A stretch of 64,000 nt of DNA from JBIOXB01 sp050732395 (GCA_050732395.1 JBOHQX010000041.1:1-64000), one strand, 5' to 3'. Shown: positions 18,901 through 27,157, counted from the first letter of the stretch. Made by a program: numbers and translations. The notes: generated from the letters alone by a model not told the origin.

Positions 18901-19419
18901 CTGTGAGAACGCTTTGCTCTTGATCGGCACCGGAATGTCGATGTCGACGCCGCCGCGGCCGGCTCTCAGTTCACCGCTGCCGCCGTAAACACTCTGCGCC
19001 GCCATTTGGTGCCAGAGCATGTTTTGCTCATGGACCAGGCGTAGCGTGTAATACTTTTCCAACGGCACGCTGAAGGGAAAGCGCAGCGGCTCGCCCAAAA
19101 AATCCTCGCGAATCGTGATGAATTGGCCGGTAGAGTCGACGGCGATCTTGCGCTGCAACGAAACCGGTTGCCAGCGCAACCAAGATCCCTCCGAGCCGTT
19201 CAAAGACAAACCCGGCTGGATGCGATTTTCGAAGGGGAAGGTACGGGGATCCAGCCGGGAGGCGTCCGGCAGGCGCAAGCCAATCTCCGCACGAATGGTA
19301 GGCTCTTCAGACGAGTCTTGCCCGAACGACGGCGCTACTGGCAGAAAAGAACTTAAAAAGGCCAAACAACAAAACAGAACTCCGGCGACGGCCTTTCGTT
19401 CTTGGCGTTTGCTCAACAT
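12919..19419 (-). CDS. sprA: SprA-type type IX secretion translocon
   Basis: The gene encodes 2166 residues, within the 2000-2500 range of SprA/Sov. SprA is the giant outer-membrane beta-barrel of the type IX secretion system. A signal peptide of about 35 residues ends APSFG before Gln. Typical segments include GRIGEKVTVNVDQDSE, FVTFGGTSAGLFGVK and DYQYRRYTYFFID in the N-terminal third. Aromatic-rich, alternating strands dominate the C-terminal half. Residues about 1760-1830 form a Pro/Lys/Glu-rich, low-complexity loop not expected inside the barrel. A QC-like gene follows after one base, and lptF diverges upstream. An AT-rich 507-base region precedes it. Family call is strong; the symbol is by similarity. 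Confidence 0.9.
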   Translation of the reverse strand: MLSKRQERKAVAGVLFCCLAFLSSFLPVAPSFGQDSSEEPTIRAEIGLRLPDASRLDPRTFPFENRIQPGLSLNGSEGSWLRWQPVSLQRKIAVDSTGQFITIREDFLGEPLRFPFSVPLEKYYTLRLVHEQNMLWHQMAAQSVYGGSGELRAGRGGVDIDIPVPIKSKAFSQIFGGSSVGLNVQGDIGIEGGFRREDRSEARTVLNQGANTNFKMNQTQRFTVTGRIGEKVTVNVDQDSERPFDFENSIKLNYTGFDDDILKKIEAGNIALSLPGTRFVTFGGTSAGLFGVKSEMQLGNLFITGIASQEKGENKKLTLSGGATEGSQQIHDYQYRRYTYFFIDTDYREKFRDYASKWIHTYNPDRPIKRIEVYKFASETIPGAVAGVAYRIPPPPGSTIPSDATEKEQGFFKKLLLDVDYSLVPNLGYIRMETPVNESEVLALAYEDSNGTIIGDIDYNLGLEESRANPIKLKLIKSRTPLPSRERNATWHLEWKNVYSLGSRNIPQEGFELKIFQKPIGAGDAQETLIQEGKPPRSFLNVFALDEIGTTAGSQPDNHIDNDPAIIDYARGELIFPDPRPFDPDGGPFGSPTQVGETTEPNRLPQDLHVAAVYDTNSVSHVNFSSRFYIAVKSKNRSTNYSLGFNVIEGSEEVRLNGAVLQRDVDYTIDYFSGSLTLLSEQATKPDALVDVSYQSNQLFQLEKKTIMGTRAEYRFGRDSFLGGTFLYQNERSLEQRVRLGGGDRGPMKNLIWDVNTKLEFRPNFLSHMLNALPFLSTQENSVLRLEGEIAQILPNPNTLNSETTGDADGVAYVDDFEGTKRITPLGVNRRGWVLSSIPVEVLRDPGGITLPNDGLRRFEERRALARRGDLLWYNVLIPLKVIYPNRDVNAQVAQTATVMNLEFKPHDNHNDTTTFSPYKSWAGLMRALSPGYFDQTETKFLELWIRGTQGKVHVDLGQISEDVIPDGSLNSEDIIPRNQLLDDGEDNGLDNDNRPDPDDFWRVIDNNPARMIPVWGEPSSIDDYFFVSGTTEFGNPGEPSINGTQGNKNDEGGARPDTEDLNGNGSLDFVGSESYYSYAFNLDPARRKYVEGGSDSTGWYLYRIPLVETAGVTGTPTFSNIEYVRIWVDSVNVGEDPALIQIAEINLVSNEWKELGLAAQDTSLAGLQKDEERFRISVVNTEENPAGVADPCNPGENSYESPPGVLRERDRINQVLAKEQSLVLDVDGLRSNEVAVAQKTFYQPLSFIHYSRLKMFIYGADKASGLIRSDLDTSKIEFFIRFGADDKNYYEFREDVFCGWDSRNEMDIELARITNFKRLRSDYEQVTENGLPVADYYYLRVSGTRQQWRVRGNPSLTNIRTLVAGVRNRSTDPNAVFNGEIWMNELRVSEVQKQKGVAARARADLKLADFGNFNAEIEQLDADFHNVSTRFGTGDNTRRLTLGGSMAVDKLLPQWLGLSVPVSMSYSESKAMPKYFPGSDIFVLTSELDDTTRSYIESYSNQIGFNLTMRRRVKSNNFFIKNTIDNLSAGFSSTFAKASNSTTQISRRTGYAGNVDYTLAFGNNNFIKPFAWIGKAPLFGMLSNTKLYYTPQRIDARMQATSTDTRSQTRTLTAAADSSIPGPLVRPPTDYNVQHSYGTSIKIFDNLTADFSRAYSSKVRPDTVGLDDSEIERVGFVEGLQRFADGYADLLSGTQSFNARYNPALVSWMTNSFTYTSAFRYNNNIQQVDVGRSAGVSSTLGLSTSIRLAQFFQALQNKRKTGPSTGTHRPPGRTAPGEEQPPDKEGEGAAPPRRAPGEKPPEDKETPKSGEKDKEKSQTEEKSQGAGINPINFFIGMFAKLRDIQLSYNQRDNLNHNALASGNVSLRYMFGLESDPGTGTAGNYTGIFRSTTKAKTYSASTGLDLTRNLNLNLKFDYDLQETETTNRTGTTSISYFQLDREGGGIPFPEGTITWSGLEKFPLLKRIASTASASTNISGKKSTAWKDSTSGLIGEDFSINFRPLLRVSINWKNGMVTTAQYNKTSGYKPTYNPIGREDEDGFIDYFQSAAFTRTNDLTFTHTYSKRSGFRIPLPFLRNKELKNSVDLSVNFTRSLTESSAKYSRDSQEVVNNSTQRWEFSPRVTYTFSTRVRGSAHFTYGKTESRLIGNTTIKELGIDVNISIRGQ

Positions 19420-19926
19420 TCTTACTCGTTTTTTTACCTTGTTCTTTTTGCATCAAAAACCAGTAGCAAATCGGGTTATATATACGCCTCGTGTTGTGAT
19501 GGATGGGGGCCGGATGAATTAAAGCATTGCAAAATAAAGATCAACGGGTTGAGAATCAAGCAAAAAGTCCGGGTGAAATGAAGCGGAATATTGTGAATTG
19601 TGAACTATTGAATGTATAGTACTAAAACGGAGAAGCGCCCTGAAAAACTGCCAAAACAGTGAGGGAGTTCATGCGCTCAATTCTGTCTTTGGCTGGGACA
19701 ATAGCCTAAACGCTTAGGGTCTAAGTTCGGTTCCAGCCGAATTTTGGCTTCGAGAAATTTTCATAGCATGCTGGAGCTGTGGTTGTTATATTTTATCATT
19801 GCACGCCTCAACTTCAGGAGAATACAACACGCATTTGTCATGCTATGACGTGAACAAATGAAGCAATGCCGTATCCCAGTTGATGGAAGAGTAGGTGGCA
19901 ATCCGTTACCATTTTAATATACTCAA
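19420..19926. other. Divergent intergenic region between sprA and lptF
   Basis: Promoters for both directions must be here. On the minus strand TTGATC and TAATTC, 17 bases apart, lie about 130 bases before sprA and could be a sigma-70 promoter; this is weak. No gene, tRNA or strong hairpin was seen. No ribosome binding site is obvious before lptF. Confidence 0.35.
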
Positions 19927-21417
19927 ATGCGTACATTTATACTCTCGCGTTACATTTTGCGCGAACACATCGGGCCGTTTTTCTTCGCTTTCTTCACGAT
20001 CACGCTGCTGTTTTTGCTCAACATGCTCTTTCGCGAGCTGAGCCGCATCTTGAGCAAGGGCCTGGCATGGAACATTGTGCTGGAGTTCTTTGTGCTAAAC
20101 ATGGCCTGGATGATTGCTCTATCGGTGCCGATGGCAGTGTTGACCGCAACGCTCATGGCCTTTGGCCGGATGGCAGCAGACAATGAAATCGCGGCGATGG
20201 AAGCGAGCGGTGTCAGTATTTACGCCATCATCGCGCCGGTCGTGGTGGGTGCAGCGTTGCTCACGGCCGGACTGGTCTGGTTCAATAACAATGTGCTGCC
20301 GGATTTCAACCATCGCACGCGTTTACTCGCCAGCGACATCGCGCGCAAGCGTCCGACGATCAACATCGAGCCTGGCGTCTGGTACGACGATATTCCCAAT
20401 TACGGCCTGCTGGTACAAGAATTAGAAGATAGCGCCAATGCCACTAAAGCGCGGAATTTGCTGATCAACGATTATACCAGCCCCACGCTGAGCCGCACCA
20501 TTTCGGCGCGGCGTGGCACGATCGGCATGGACACCGTGCGCGCGGCGCTGGTGCTCACGCTGCACGATGGGGAGATGCAGGAAATCGACCTGCAGAAGCC
20601 GAACGAATTCCGGCGCGTGATTTTTCCCAAACACGTGATCTCTATCGTCGTGGATGACTTGTTCCTGAACCGCAGTGCGTCGGAATATCGCGGCGACCGT
20701 GAAAAGAGCGCGCAAGAGATGCGGCAAGATATCGCCAATCATCAAAAAGAAAGCGCACAAGTGCGCAGCCGGATCAACACGGCGCTGTCAGTCAATTTGC
20801 CCTTCGGCCTCAACCGGCTGACCAGCATCCCGAGGGATTCCGCGCTCGTGCCAACGGTGCCCGTGCTGCGGCGCCCAAGAGCCAAAACCACTTTGCGCGA
20901 GAATCCCGGCCCTACGCCGAGCGTGTACTCAACCTCGCTCGACCAGCCCGTCCCGCCAACGGCAAATGGCGCACAATCTTCTGCCCTCGCTGAAAAATTG
21001 CAGTGGCATCGCCAGCTCTTGCATCAAGTGGAACGGGAAGCGAGTCTTTTGCAGGGCTTTGAGCGCAAGAGCAAGGTGTTGACGGTTGAGATTGAAAAGA
21101 AATACTCGATCCCGGTGGCCTGCATTGTCTTCGTGCTCATCGGCGCGCCACTGGGGGTAATGTCGCGGCGCGGCGGCTTGGCCACGGGCGGAGGCATCAG
21201 CCTGGTTTTTTTTCTGCTGTATTGGACGTCTTTGGTAGGGGGAGAAGATCTGGCCGATCGCGAGATCATCTCCCCGTTCCTGGCCATGTGGTCAGCCAAT
21301 CTCATCGTGGGCGCGGCCGGCCTGTATTTTCTCTGGCGCGCGGCCCACGATCAAACCGGCGTCAGCCCCTACCGGTTGTGGCAGCGGCTGCGCCGCTTAA
21401 TTGTCAGGCGACGCTAA
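19927..21417 (+). CDS. lptF: LptF/YjgP-type LPS export permease
   Basis: The protein starts with the family pattern RYILREHIGPFFFAF and has three N-terminal membrane helices, a periplasmic beta-jellyroll region, and three C-terminal helices starting IPVACIVFVLIGAPLG. LptF and LptG form the inner-membrane part of the Lpt bridge that moves LPS to the outer membrane with LptB ATPase. At 496 residues it is about 100 longer than usual, owing to a Pro-rich and coiled-coil-like region at about residues 265-385 before the fourth helix. lptG follows 17 bases later. No lptB is in the window. Confidence 0.85.
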   Translation: MRTFILSRYILREHIGPFFFAFFTITLLFLLNMLFRELSRILSKGLAWNIVLEFFVLNMAWMIALSVPMAVLTATLMAFGRMAADNEIAAMEASGVSIYAIIAPVVVGAALLTAGLVWFNNNVLPDFNHRTRLLASDIARKRPTINIEPGVWYDDIPNYGLLVQELEDSANATKARNLLINDYTSPTLSRTISARRGTIGMDTVRAALVLTLHDGEMQEIDLQKPNEFRRVIFPKHVISIVVDDLFLNRSASEYRGDREKSAQEMRQDIANHQKESAQVRSRINTALSVNLPFGLNRLTSIPRDSALVPTVPVLRRPRAKTTLRENPGPTPSVYSTSLDQPVPPTANGAQSSALAEKLQWHRQLLHQVEREASLLQGFERKSKVLTVEIEKKYSIPVACIVFVLIGAPLGVMSRRGGLATGGGISLVFFLLYWTSLVGGEDLADREIISPFLAMWSANLIVGAAGLYFLWRAAHDQTGVSPYRLWQRLRRLIVRRR

Positions 21418-21434
21418 GCGCTGGCGAGCTCTCT

Positions 21435-22565
21435 ATGCGATTATTGGACCTCTACATCAGCCGCAAATTCCTCCTCACCCTCGCGTTCGCGATGATCGCT
21501 TTCATCAGCATTTTCATCGTCGTTGATCTCATCGAACGGTTGTCGGATTATATCGACCGGCAAGTGCCGGGCATGGTGATCGTAAGCTATTTCTTTTACT
21601 ACGTGCCCTACATCGTCGTGCTCATGTTTCCCGTGGGCATGCTGCTCGCGTCGTTGTTCAGTGTGGGGCAGTTGAGCAAACACAACGAGCTGACCGCGAT
21701 GCAGGCGTCGGGGCTGTCTTTGTACCGTATTCTTGCGCCCTTGCTGATCTTGGGTTTCCTGCTCAGTCTGGTCATGATGTTTTTCGGGGAAATGATCGTG
21801 CCGGTGGCAAATCAACGCAAGGCAGAGATCAAAAACCAATACATCGACCGCCTGCCGCGCAATCTGCCGGCCCGCTCGTCGAATCTGTATTTACAGGAAA
21901 ACCCCGCCGTCCAGACGACCGGCGTTTGGTTTCGCCCAGTGCCTGTGCTGCCGCGCTACAGCCGGCGCGCTTACATTGGCTATTTTAATGCCAGGGACAA
22001 GACCGCGGATCGTATCAGTATTCAAGAGTACGACGGCATCTTCATCGTCCGGCGCATCGATGCCACTTCCTTGCGCTGGCAAGGCGATCATTGGCAGGCG
22101 ATCAAAGGTTACCGGCGCTCATTTCAAAAGGGGCAGGAGACTGCGGCGCCGTTCGATACACTGGCCCTGACCGATCTCTTTTTCACTCCCGAGGTTCTGG
22201 TCAAAGTGCAAAAAGAGCCCGAGGAGATGTCCTTCACCGAGCTCGAGAATTACATTCGTGAAGTTGCAAACAACGGCAGCGACCCGCAACGGTGGCTGGT
22301 GGATTTGCATCTGAAGTTTTCATTCCCATTCACCAGCTTTATCATGGTATTGTTCGGTGCGCCGCTGGCCGTAGGCCGCGCACGCTCCAGCGGGGCCGTG
22401 GGCGTCGCCATGACGTTGGTGATTGCCTTTCTCTATTTCGGCACGGTCAAAACCGGACAAACGCTTTCGCAAAGCGGCCTGTTGTCGCCTCTGCTAGGGG
22501 CATGGCTGGGCAATATCATATTTTTGATGGGAGGGGTTGTCGTGCTGGTGCGCGCGCGGAAGTGA
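21435..22565 (+). CDS. lptG: LptG/YjgQ-type LPS export permease
   Basis: This 376-residue protein begins MRLLDLYISRKFLLTLAF, the usual LptG/LptF opening. I took ATG 21435 because the longer frame from 21222 overlaps lptF and adds a non-conserved leader. It has the six-helix plan with the conserved loop SKHNELTAMQASGLS, which probably contacts LptB, and PVANQRKAEIKNQY starting the periplasmic domain. The C-terminal helices begin FTSFIMVLFGAPLAVG. The length is normal, unlike lptF. The pair is transcribed together. Confidence 0.88.
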   Translation: MRLLDLYISRKFLLTLAFAMIAFISIFIVVDLIERLSDYIDRQVPGMVIVSYFFYYVPYIVVLMFPVGMLLASLFSVGQLSKHNELTAMQASGLSLYRILAPLLILGFLLSLVMMFFGEMIVPVANQRKAEIKNQYIDRLPRNLPARSSNLYLQENPAVQTTGVWFRPVPVLPRYSRRAYIGYFNARDKTADRISIQEYDGIFIVRRIDATSLRWQGDHWQAIKGYRRSFQKGQETAAPFDTLALTDLFFTPEVLVKVQKEPEEMSFTELENYIREVANNGSDPQRWLVDLHLKFSFPFTSFIMVLFGAPLAVGRARSSGAVGVAMTLVIAFLYFGTVKTGQTLSQSGLLSPLLGAWLGNIIFLMGGVVVLVRARK

Positions 22566-22683
22566 AACTCAGGAGGCGAAATTCAAAGCACAAAATTCAA
22601 TATTCGATGCGGCTTCTTCGGAATTGTTATGGTGCTATTCTCCCCAAGAATCGCAGTATCCGGGCAATCACATAGATTCTTGC

Positions 22684-24360
22684 TCAACTTTTTTTGACCT
22701 TCCCGCGCTCGATCATCACCAACAAGCTCTGTTCCCCCGCCGGCGCTGCTGCAGCGGGCACATCTTCCAACAGAAGTTTGACCAGGCGAGTGGCCCGGGG
22801 GTTTTCCCCGGAAAGGACGGCGGCTGTGGCACGTTCGAGTAGGCGTGTGAGGCCATATTGCTTGCCATCAGCGCCCGTGGCTTCGGTTACGCCGTCGGTG
22901 TAAAAAATCAAAATGGCGCCGGCGGGAATGGTGATTTCTTGCGCTGAGACTACATTCTTCTCGAGTGTTCCCAGCGCCGCACCGTTGCTGCGCAGCAGCT
23001 CGACTTGCGGTGTGGCATTGGGCAGGGAGATCATCACTCCGGGATTGTGCCCGGCGTTGACGTATTTCAAGATGCCGCGCTGCAGGTTCAGCACCCCTAG
23101 AAACAAGCCGGTGAAAGGCGTGTTGGCGCTCGTGATAAACACGAGCTCATTCAATCTTTGCGCCAAAGCTTCCGGCCGCGATTCGTAAAGCAAATGCATG
23201 CGCAAACAGGTCTGCAAGCGGTCACGCATTTTCATCGCTGCCACGTCCTTAACGGTGACGTCAGCGAGGGCAAAGAGCAGCTCGGTTTCACTGGGGGTGA
23301 TCACGTCCAAATACGTTGCCCCGGCCGCACTTGTGGGCCGGAAGACATAGGCAATGTCGTACGCAGGCAAGCTCACGTCACGGGCGGCCACATTTGTTGT
23401 CTCCACAGATGCGGCTTGGGGCGTGCGGCTATTTTGGTAGTTTTCATCGCGTGAGATTTGTGCCAGGTAAATCACCGATTGTTCCACAAGCTTTTGCAAG
23501 CGTTGCGCCTCCAGCCTGGTCAAGCAGCCGTTGCCTCGCGGATTTTCCAGGATTAACACGCCCGCAGGCGCACCGGGGCGATCAGACGCGCGGAGCGGGA
23601 TTCCCAAGATGCGGTACGATCGACCGGCGATGGCCAAAAGATTTTCCCGGTTCAAATTCGTGGACGTAGCCCGCTCGCGCATGAGTATGCCGGGGCTTTG
23701 AAAAATGGTCTCGGCCAATTGCTGCCAGGGCTCGTGCGACAGTGGTGCAAAAGCATCGGTGGCGGCATTCTTTTGCCGATGCATCGTCAATTCGCCGGCA
23801 ATCGTCGGCAGCCAAAGGGAGGCGACACCGGCTTGCGACAATAGCCGGGCGCCTTGCAGGAAATGCTCCATCAAAAACTCCCGCCACCTCTCCTGGTCTT
23901 GTTGAACCACTTCAACATTGGCGGCGGCCTTCGCATCGTTGTTGCGATGGCCTGTGCTGGAAGAGTCCGGTGGCGGTTCGGTCTTTGTTGCAGTGCTTTC
24001 AGTCAAAAAGAAGAACAACCGCACCGGACCGATTTGCAGACAATCCTGATCCTGCAAGATTCGATTGTCCGATTTCTGGCCATTGATGAACAACCCGTTC
24101 TTGCTGCCACAATCTTCAATTCGGTACCTTCCTTCTTCGAAGCACAATCGGGAATGCCGGCGCGAGACACCTTCCAAGGCCAGGACCAGGTCGTTTTCCG
24201 CATGCCGGCCGATGGTGAATTCGCGCAGCGGCAGAGTCACGATTTGATCAGGGCCATTCTGATGCACCACGCGCAATCGCGGGTGGCGAAGAACGTAATG
24301 GCAGCTTTGGCATGTGGTCAATTGGGAGGTTTGCAAAGAATGGCACTGGGGACAATTCAT
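22684..24360 (-). CDS. FHA-GAF-SpoIIE protein phosphatase-like regulator
   Basis: The 558-residue protein starts with a small zinc ribbon (CPQC and CQSC). An FHA domain follows at about residues 30-115 (TIGRHAENDL, SRRHSRL, SKNGLFING), which binds phosphothreonine. A GAF-like middle region spans about 155-315, and a SpoIIE/PP2C domain about 335-555 (ALADVT, YVNAGHNPG, YTDGVTEA). The usual Gly-Lys-Gly after the first metal Asp is VKD here. The terminal DD motif is GEQS, so catalytic power is doubtful. It follows the kinase gene by 16 bases, so the two likely act as writer and reader or eraser of phosphothreonine. Confidence 0.85.
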   Translation of the reverse strand: MNCPQCHSLQTSQLTTCQSCHYVLRHPRLRVVHQNGPDQIVTLPLREFTIGRHAENDLVLALEGVSRRHSRLCFEEGRYRIEDCGSKNGLFINGQKSDNRILQDQDCLQIGPVRLFFFLTESTATKTEPPPDSSSTGHRNNDAKAAANVEVVQQDQERWREFLMEHFLQGARLLSQAGVASLWLPTIAGELTMHRQKNAATDAFAPLSHEPWQQLAETIFQSPGILMRERATSTNLNRENLLAIAGRSYRILGIPLRASDRPGAPAGVLILENPRGNGCLTRLEAQRLQKLVEQSVIYLAQISRDENYQNSRTPQAASVETTNVAARDVSLPAYDIAYVFRPTSAAGATYLDVITPSETELLFALADVTVKDVAAMKMRDRLQTCLRMHLLYESRPEALAQRLNELVFITSANTPFTGLFLGVLNLQRGILKYVNAGHNPGVMISLPNATPQVELLRSNGAALGTLEKNVVSAQEITIPAGAILIFYTDGVTEATGADGKQYGLTRLLERATAAVLSGENPRATRLVKLLLEDVPAAAAPAGEQSLLVMIERGKVKKS

Positions 24361-24376
24361 GGGGCCTCAAAGCTTA

Positions 24377-27157
24377 TCAAGTCAATTTCGCCTGCACGGC
24401 CCGCAATGCCTCACGAAACCCTGCCGCGTTTTGATAGCGTTCTTCCGGATGCTTCGCCAGCGCACGCTGCAAGATTTCATCCAGCTCCAGTGGAAGTTCC
24501 ACGTTTTCCAGGCTCGGAGGGATATGCTGTTTGTGCACGATTTTGTACGCCAGCGCGGCCAATGAATCCGCAATGAACGGCCTTTTGCCGGCGATCAGCT
24601 CGTACAGCACGACGCCGAGCGAGAACAAATCCGCACGGCCATCAGTCGCCTGCCCTTCGATTTGCTCCGGCGCCATGTAGCTCGGCGTGCCCATCACCCG
24701 GCCGGTTTGCGTGAGTGAAAGGTAGTTGCTGATTTTGGCAATACCGAAATCCGTCACCTTGGTCTCATCATCTTCCAGCAACATGATGTTGGAAGGCTTG
24801 ACGTCGCGATGAAACACACCGGAACGATGCGCGTATTCCATGGCGTCGCACACTTGCATGACGATGTACAAGGCGCGCCGCCAGCCTAGGCGCCGCTCGC
24901 TCTCCAGTACTTGCTTGAGATCGCGGCCTTCGAGGTATTCCATCACCAAATAAGAAAATTCCGGCAGATCGTCGACGTCGTACACGATCACGATGTTAGG
25001 ATGCTGCAGTTTCGCGATGGCGCGCGCTTCACGATAGATACGGTCTTTCATCGTCGCAATTTCCTGCGGCGAAGCGGCAAAACCGTATTGCACGGTTTTC
25101 AACACCACGCTGCGATCCAGCTTGGGATCCCACGCCTTGTAAATTCTGCCGGTGGCGGCTCGCGCGATTTCTTTTTCGATCAGGTAACGGCCGATGCGAT
25201 GCTCACCCAGCGCCGAAATCTCCATGGTACGCGTCGCGAGATGCAAGGCTGCGTCCCCAATCGCGGCGGTGGCTGGGGGCGTCAAAGGCCCGGCAGGAGG
25301 TGCCGCGTCCCCGGTTTTGGCAGGCTTGCCGGCAACGGGCTCATGCATCATCTCTTCCACCCCCGCGATAAGGCCCATGGAGGTCATGTCCATCGGCTGT
25401 TCGCGAGGCGGATCGTCAAAACCTTCCGGAAGCGCCACGGGTGGTGACAAGGGCCCTGGCTGGATTTCGGCAGGCGGCTGCTGCAATAACTCACTGGCTG
25501 GCTGACTGACTTCGGCTCTGCCGTTCACGCGCGGAGGTGTATCCACGAGCCCCACAGGCGTTGGGAGCAATGCGCCATTCTCAGAGGCCACGTGCTGAAT
25601 ATCCTCGCCCTTTGCGCGGCTTTCACTCGCAATCGCGTTACGCGTTTCACTTCCGGAATGCCCGTTTCCTTCGGTCTGTTGAAATGAGCCCAGCGCTCCA
25701 GCGATCATCTCGGTGAGCAGGGCTTCGGTTTGCAGGCCACTGGGCACCGCAGATTGCGCCGCCTGCGCTGCGGTTACCGCTTTGATCGCCGGTTTGGAGG
25801 CGACAAGCACCTCAGAGGCAGCCCGCTCCGGCAATTTGCCGTTGGAAGATTTGCGCGCGCCCCTTGGGGGCTTGGCTTTGCTCGTGCGCAAGGCGAGAGC
25901 CCGAGGCGAGAAGAATTTCCACCACAATATAACCGCGATGAGAGTCGATCCAAACACACCACAAATCAAGAAAAACAGAGCGGGATTGCTCGCATACGCC
26001 GTCGCGCCTGAAACAACCGGCTGCATCGGTGCTGTCGGGGCCGCCGGTACAGCCACTCGCGCAGAATCCTTCACCTCCCCTCGAGGCGACGATTCGATTG
26101 CCGGTTTGAGTGGCAAAGGAGTAGGGGAAGCTTGTGCGGGTTGTTCACTTTGCTCTTGCCTTGCCTTTTTCGGCTCAGGTTCGGAAGAAGGCGCTTGTTG
26201 CTTTGGCTCCGATGGCGCAGGTGCTGCAGTTCTTACGGTCGCGGCTTGGGCCGTATTTTTTGCGGAATCCTCGTCCAGCGGCTGCTGAACTTCCTGTAGC
26301 GCTGCTTCTCTACGCTGATCACCCGCTTTTTTGCTGGGAGCCTCTGCGGGTTTCCTAGCGGGCGCAGTTGTTGCCGCGAGCTGGTTCAGCCTGCTGTTGA
26401 CGCGATTCAGATTGTTCTGGACCTCCGTTAAATGAGGGGCGAGCGCTAAAGCTTCGCTGTAATATTTTTTGGCCGCAGGCCAATCGCCCTTACTTTCGTA
26501 AGCGGCGCCGAGGTTGTTGTAATTCCGCGCCGAAGGCTGCAACGCAATCAAGCGCAATCCCAGGCTGAGGGCCTGCTCGTACTCTCCCAATTGTTGATAG
26601 GCCACCATCGCCGTCGTCAGGCACGATACGGAATTCGGGTCGTGGTGCAAGCCGGCCAGCGCCGCTTCCACTGCCGGAATTAACCGGCCGCGGCCGAAGC
26701 GCCGTGAAGCCAGCGTGGCATAAGCCGAAACCATAATCGCACGCAGATTGGTTTTTTGCGTGAGCTCGGCGTCCAATGCCGCGACCAGCTCGAAGCGAGC
26801 GGTAGCCGAGTCCAATTGCGCGAGTTGGTAGAACTCGCGGCCCAGGGCGTAATGCAGCTCCGCCGCTTGCGGATATCGCGCCGAGGCTTCGCGCAAAGCG
26901 GCGAGGCGCTCCTGGAGTTTCTTTTTCTTGATGGCCTTTTCGTAAAGCGCGTGCGCGGCTTTGGCGTCGCTTTTGTCCTGTGCCGGTGCAAATTCACAGA
27001 CTCCGGCCATGACGCTAAAGAACAAGAGCAGCGGCACTGCTCGCAGGAAGGCGTGGCATTTCAGACGGCGACTGCGAGTGTCGTTTTCGTTACAATTTTT
27101 CAATGAAGTAAAATGATTTTTTGTATGGCGGTGAATTGTTCGGTTTTCATCCGGCAA
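24377..27157 (-). CDS. Transmembrane Ser/Thr kinase with extracytoplasmic TPR domain
   Basis: The 926-residue protein has a signal-like helix at about 37-55 ending EFAPA before Gln. TPR-like helices cover about 65-260, then a Pro/Ala/Glu-rich linker leads to a membrane helix at about 393-415 followed by basic residues. The C-terminal kinase at about 655-926 has VVLK (ATP lysine), HRDVKPSN, DFG and APE. Its glycine loop is ARAATG, lacking two of three glycines. The order is N-out and C-in, reversed from PknB-type kinases. The ATG at 27157 overlaps the upstream gene by 58 bases; a TTG at about 27100 is an alternative start. Neighbours are a secreted propeller protein and an FHA-phosphatase-like protein. 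Confidence 0.85.
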   Translation of the reverse strand: MPDENRTIHRHTKNHFTSLKNCNENDTRSRRLKCHAFLRAVPLLLFFSVMAGVCEFAPAQDKSDAKAAHALYEKAIKKKKLQERLAALREASARYPQAAELHYALGREFYQLAQLDSATARFELVAALDAELTQKTNLRAIMVSAYATLASRRFGRGRLIPAVEAALAGLHHDPNSVSCLTTAMVAYQQLGEYEQALSLGLRLIALQPSARNYNNLGAAYESKGDWPAAKKYYSEALALAPHLTEVQNNLNRVNSRLNQLAATTAPARKPAEAPSKKAGDQRREAALQEVQQPLDEDSAKNTAQAATVRTAAPAPSEPKQQAPSSEPEPKKARQEQSEQPAQASPTPLPLKPAIESSPRGEVKDSARVAVPAAPTAPMQPVVSGATAYASNPALFFLICGVFGSTLIAVILWWKFFSPRALALRTSKAKPPRGARKSSNGKLPERAASEVLVASKPAIKAVTAAQAAQSAVPSGLQTEALLTEMIAGALGSFQQTEGNGHSGSETRNAIASESRAKGEDIQHVASENGALLPTPVGLVDTPPRVNGRAEVSQPASELLQQPPAEIQPGPLSPPVALPEGFDDPPREQPMDMTSMGLIAGVEEMMHEPVAGKPAKTGDAAPPAGPLTPPATAAIGDAALHLATRTMEISALGEHRIGRYLIEKEIARAATGRIYKAWDPKLDRSVVLKTVQYGFAASPQEIATMKDRIYREARAIAKLQHPNIVIVYDVDDLPEFSYLVMEYLEGRDLKQVLESERRLGWRRALYIVMQVCDAMEYAHRSGVFHRDVKPSNIMLLEDDETKVTDFGIAKISNYLSLTQTGRVMGTPSYMAPEQIEGQATDGRADLFSLGVVLYELIAGKRPFIADSLAALAYKIVHKQHIPPSLENVELPLELDEILQRALAKHPEERYQNAAGFREALRAVQAKLT

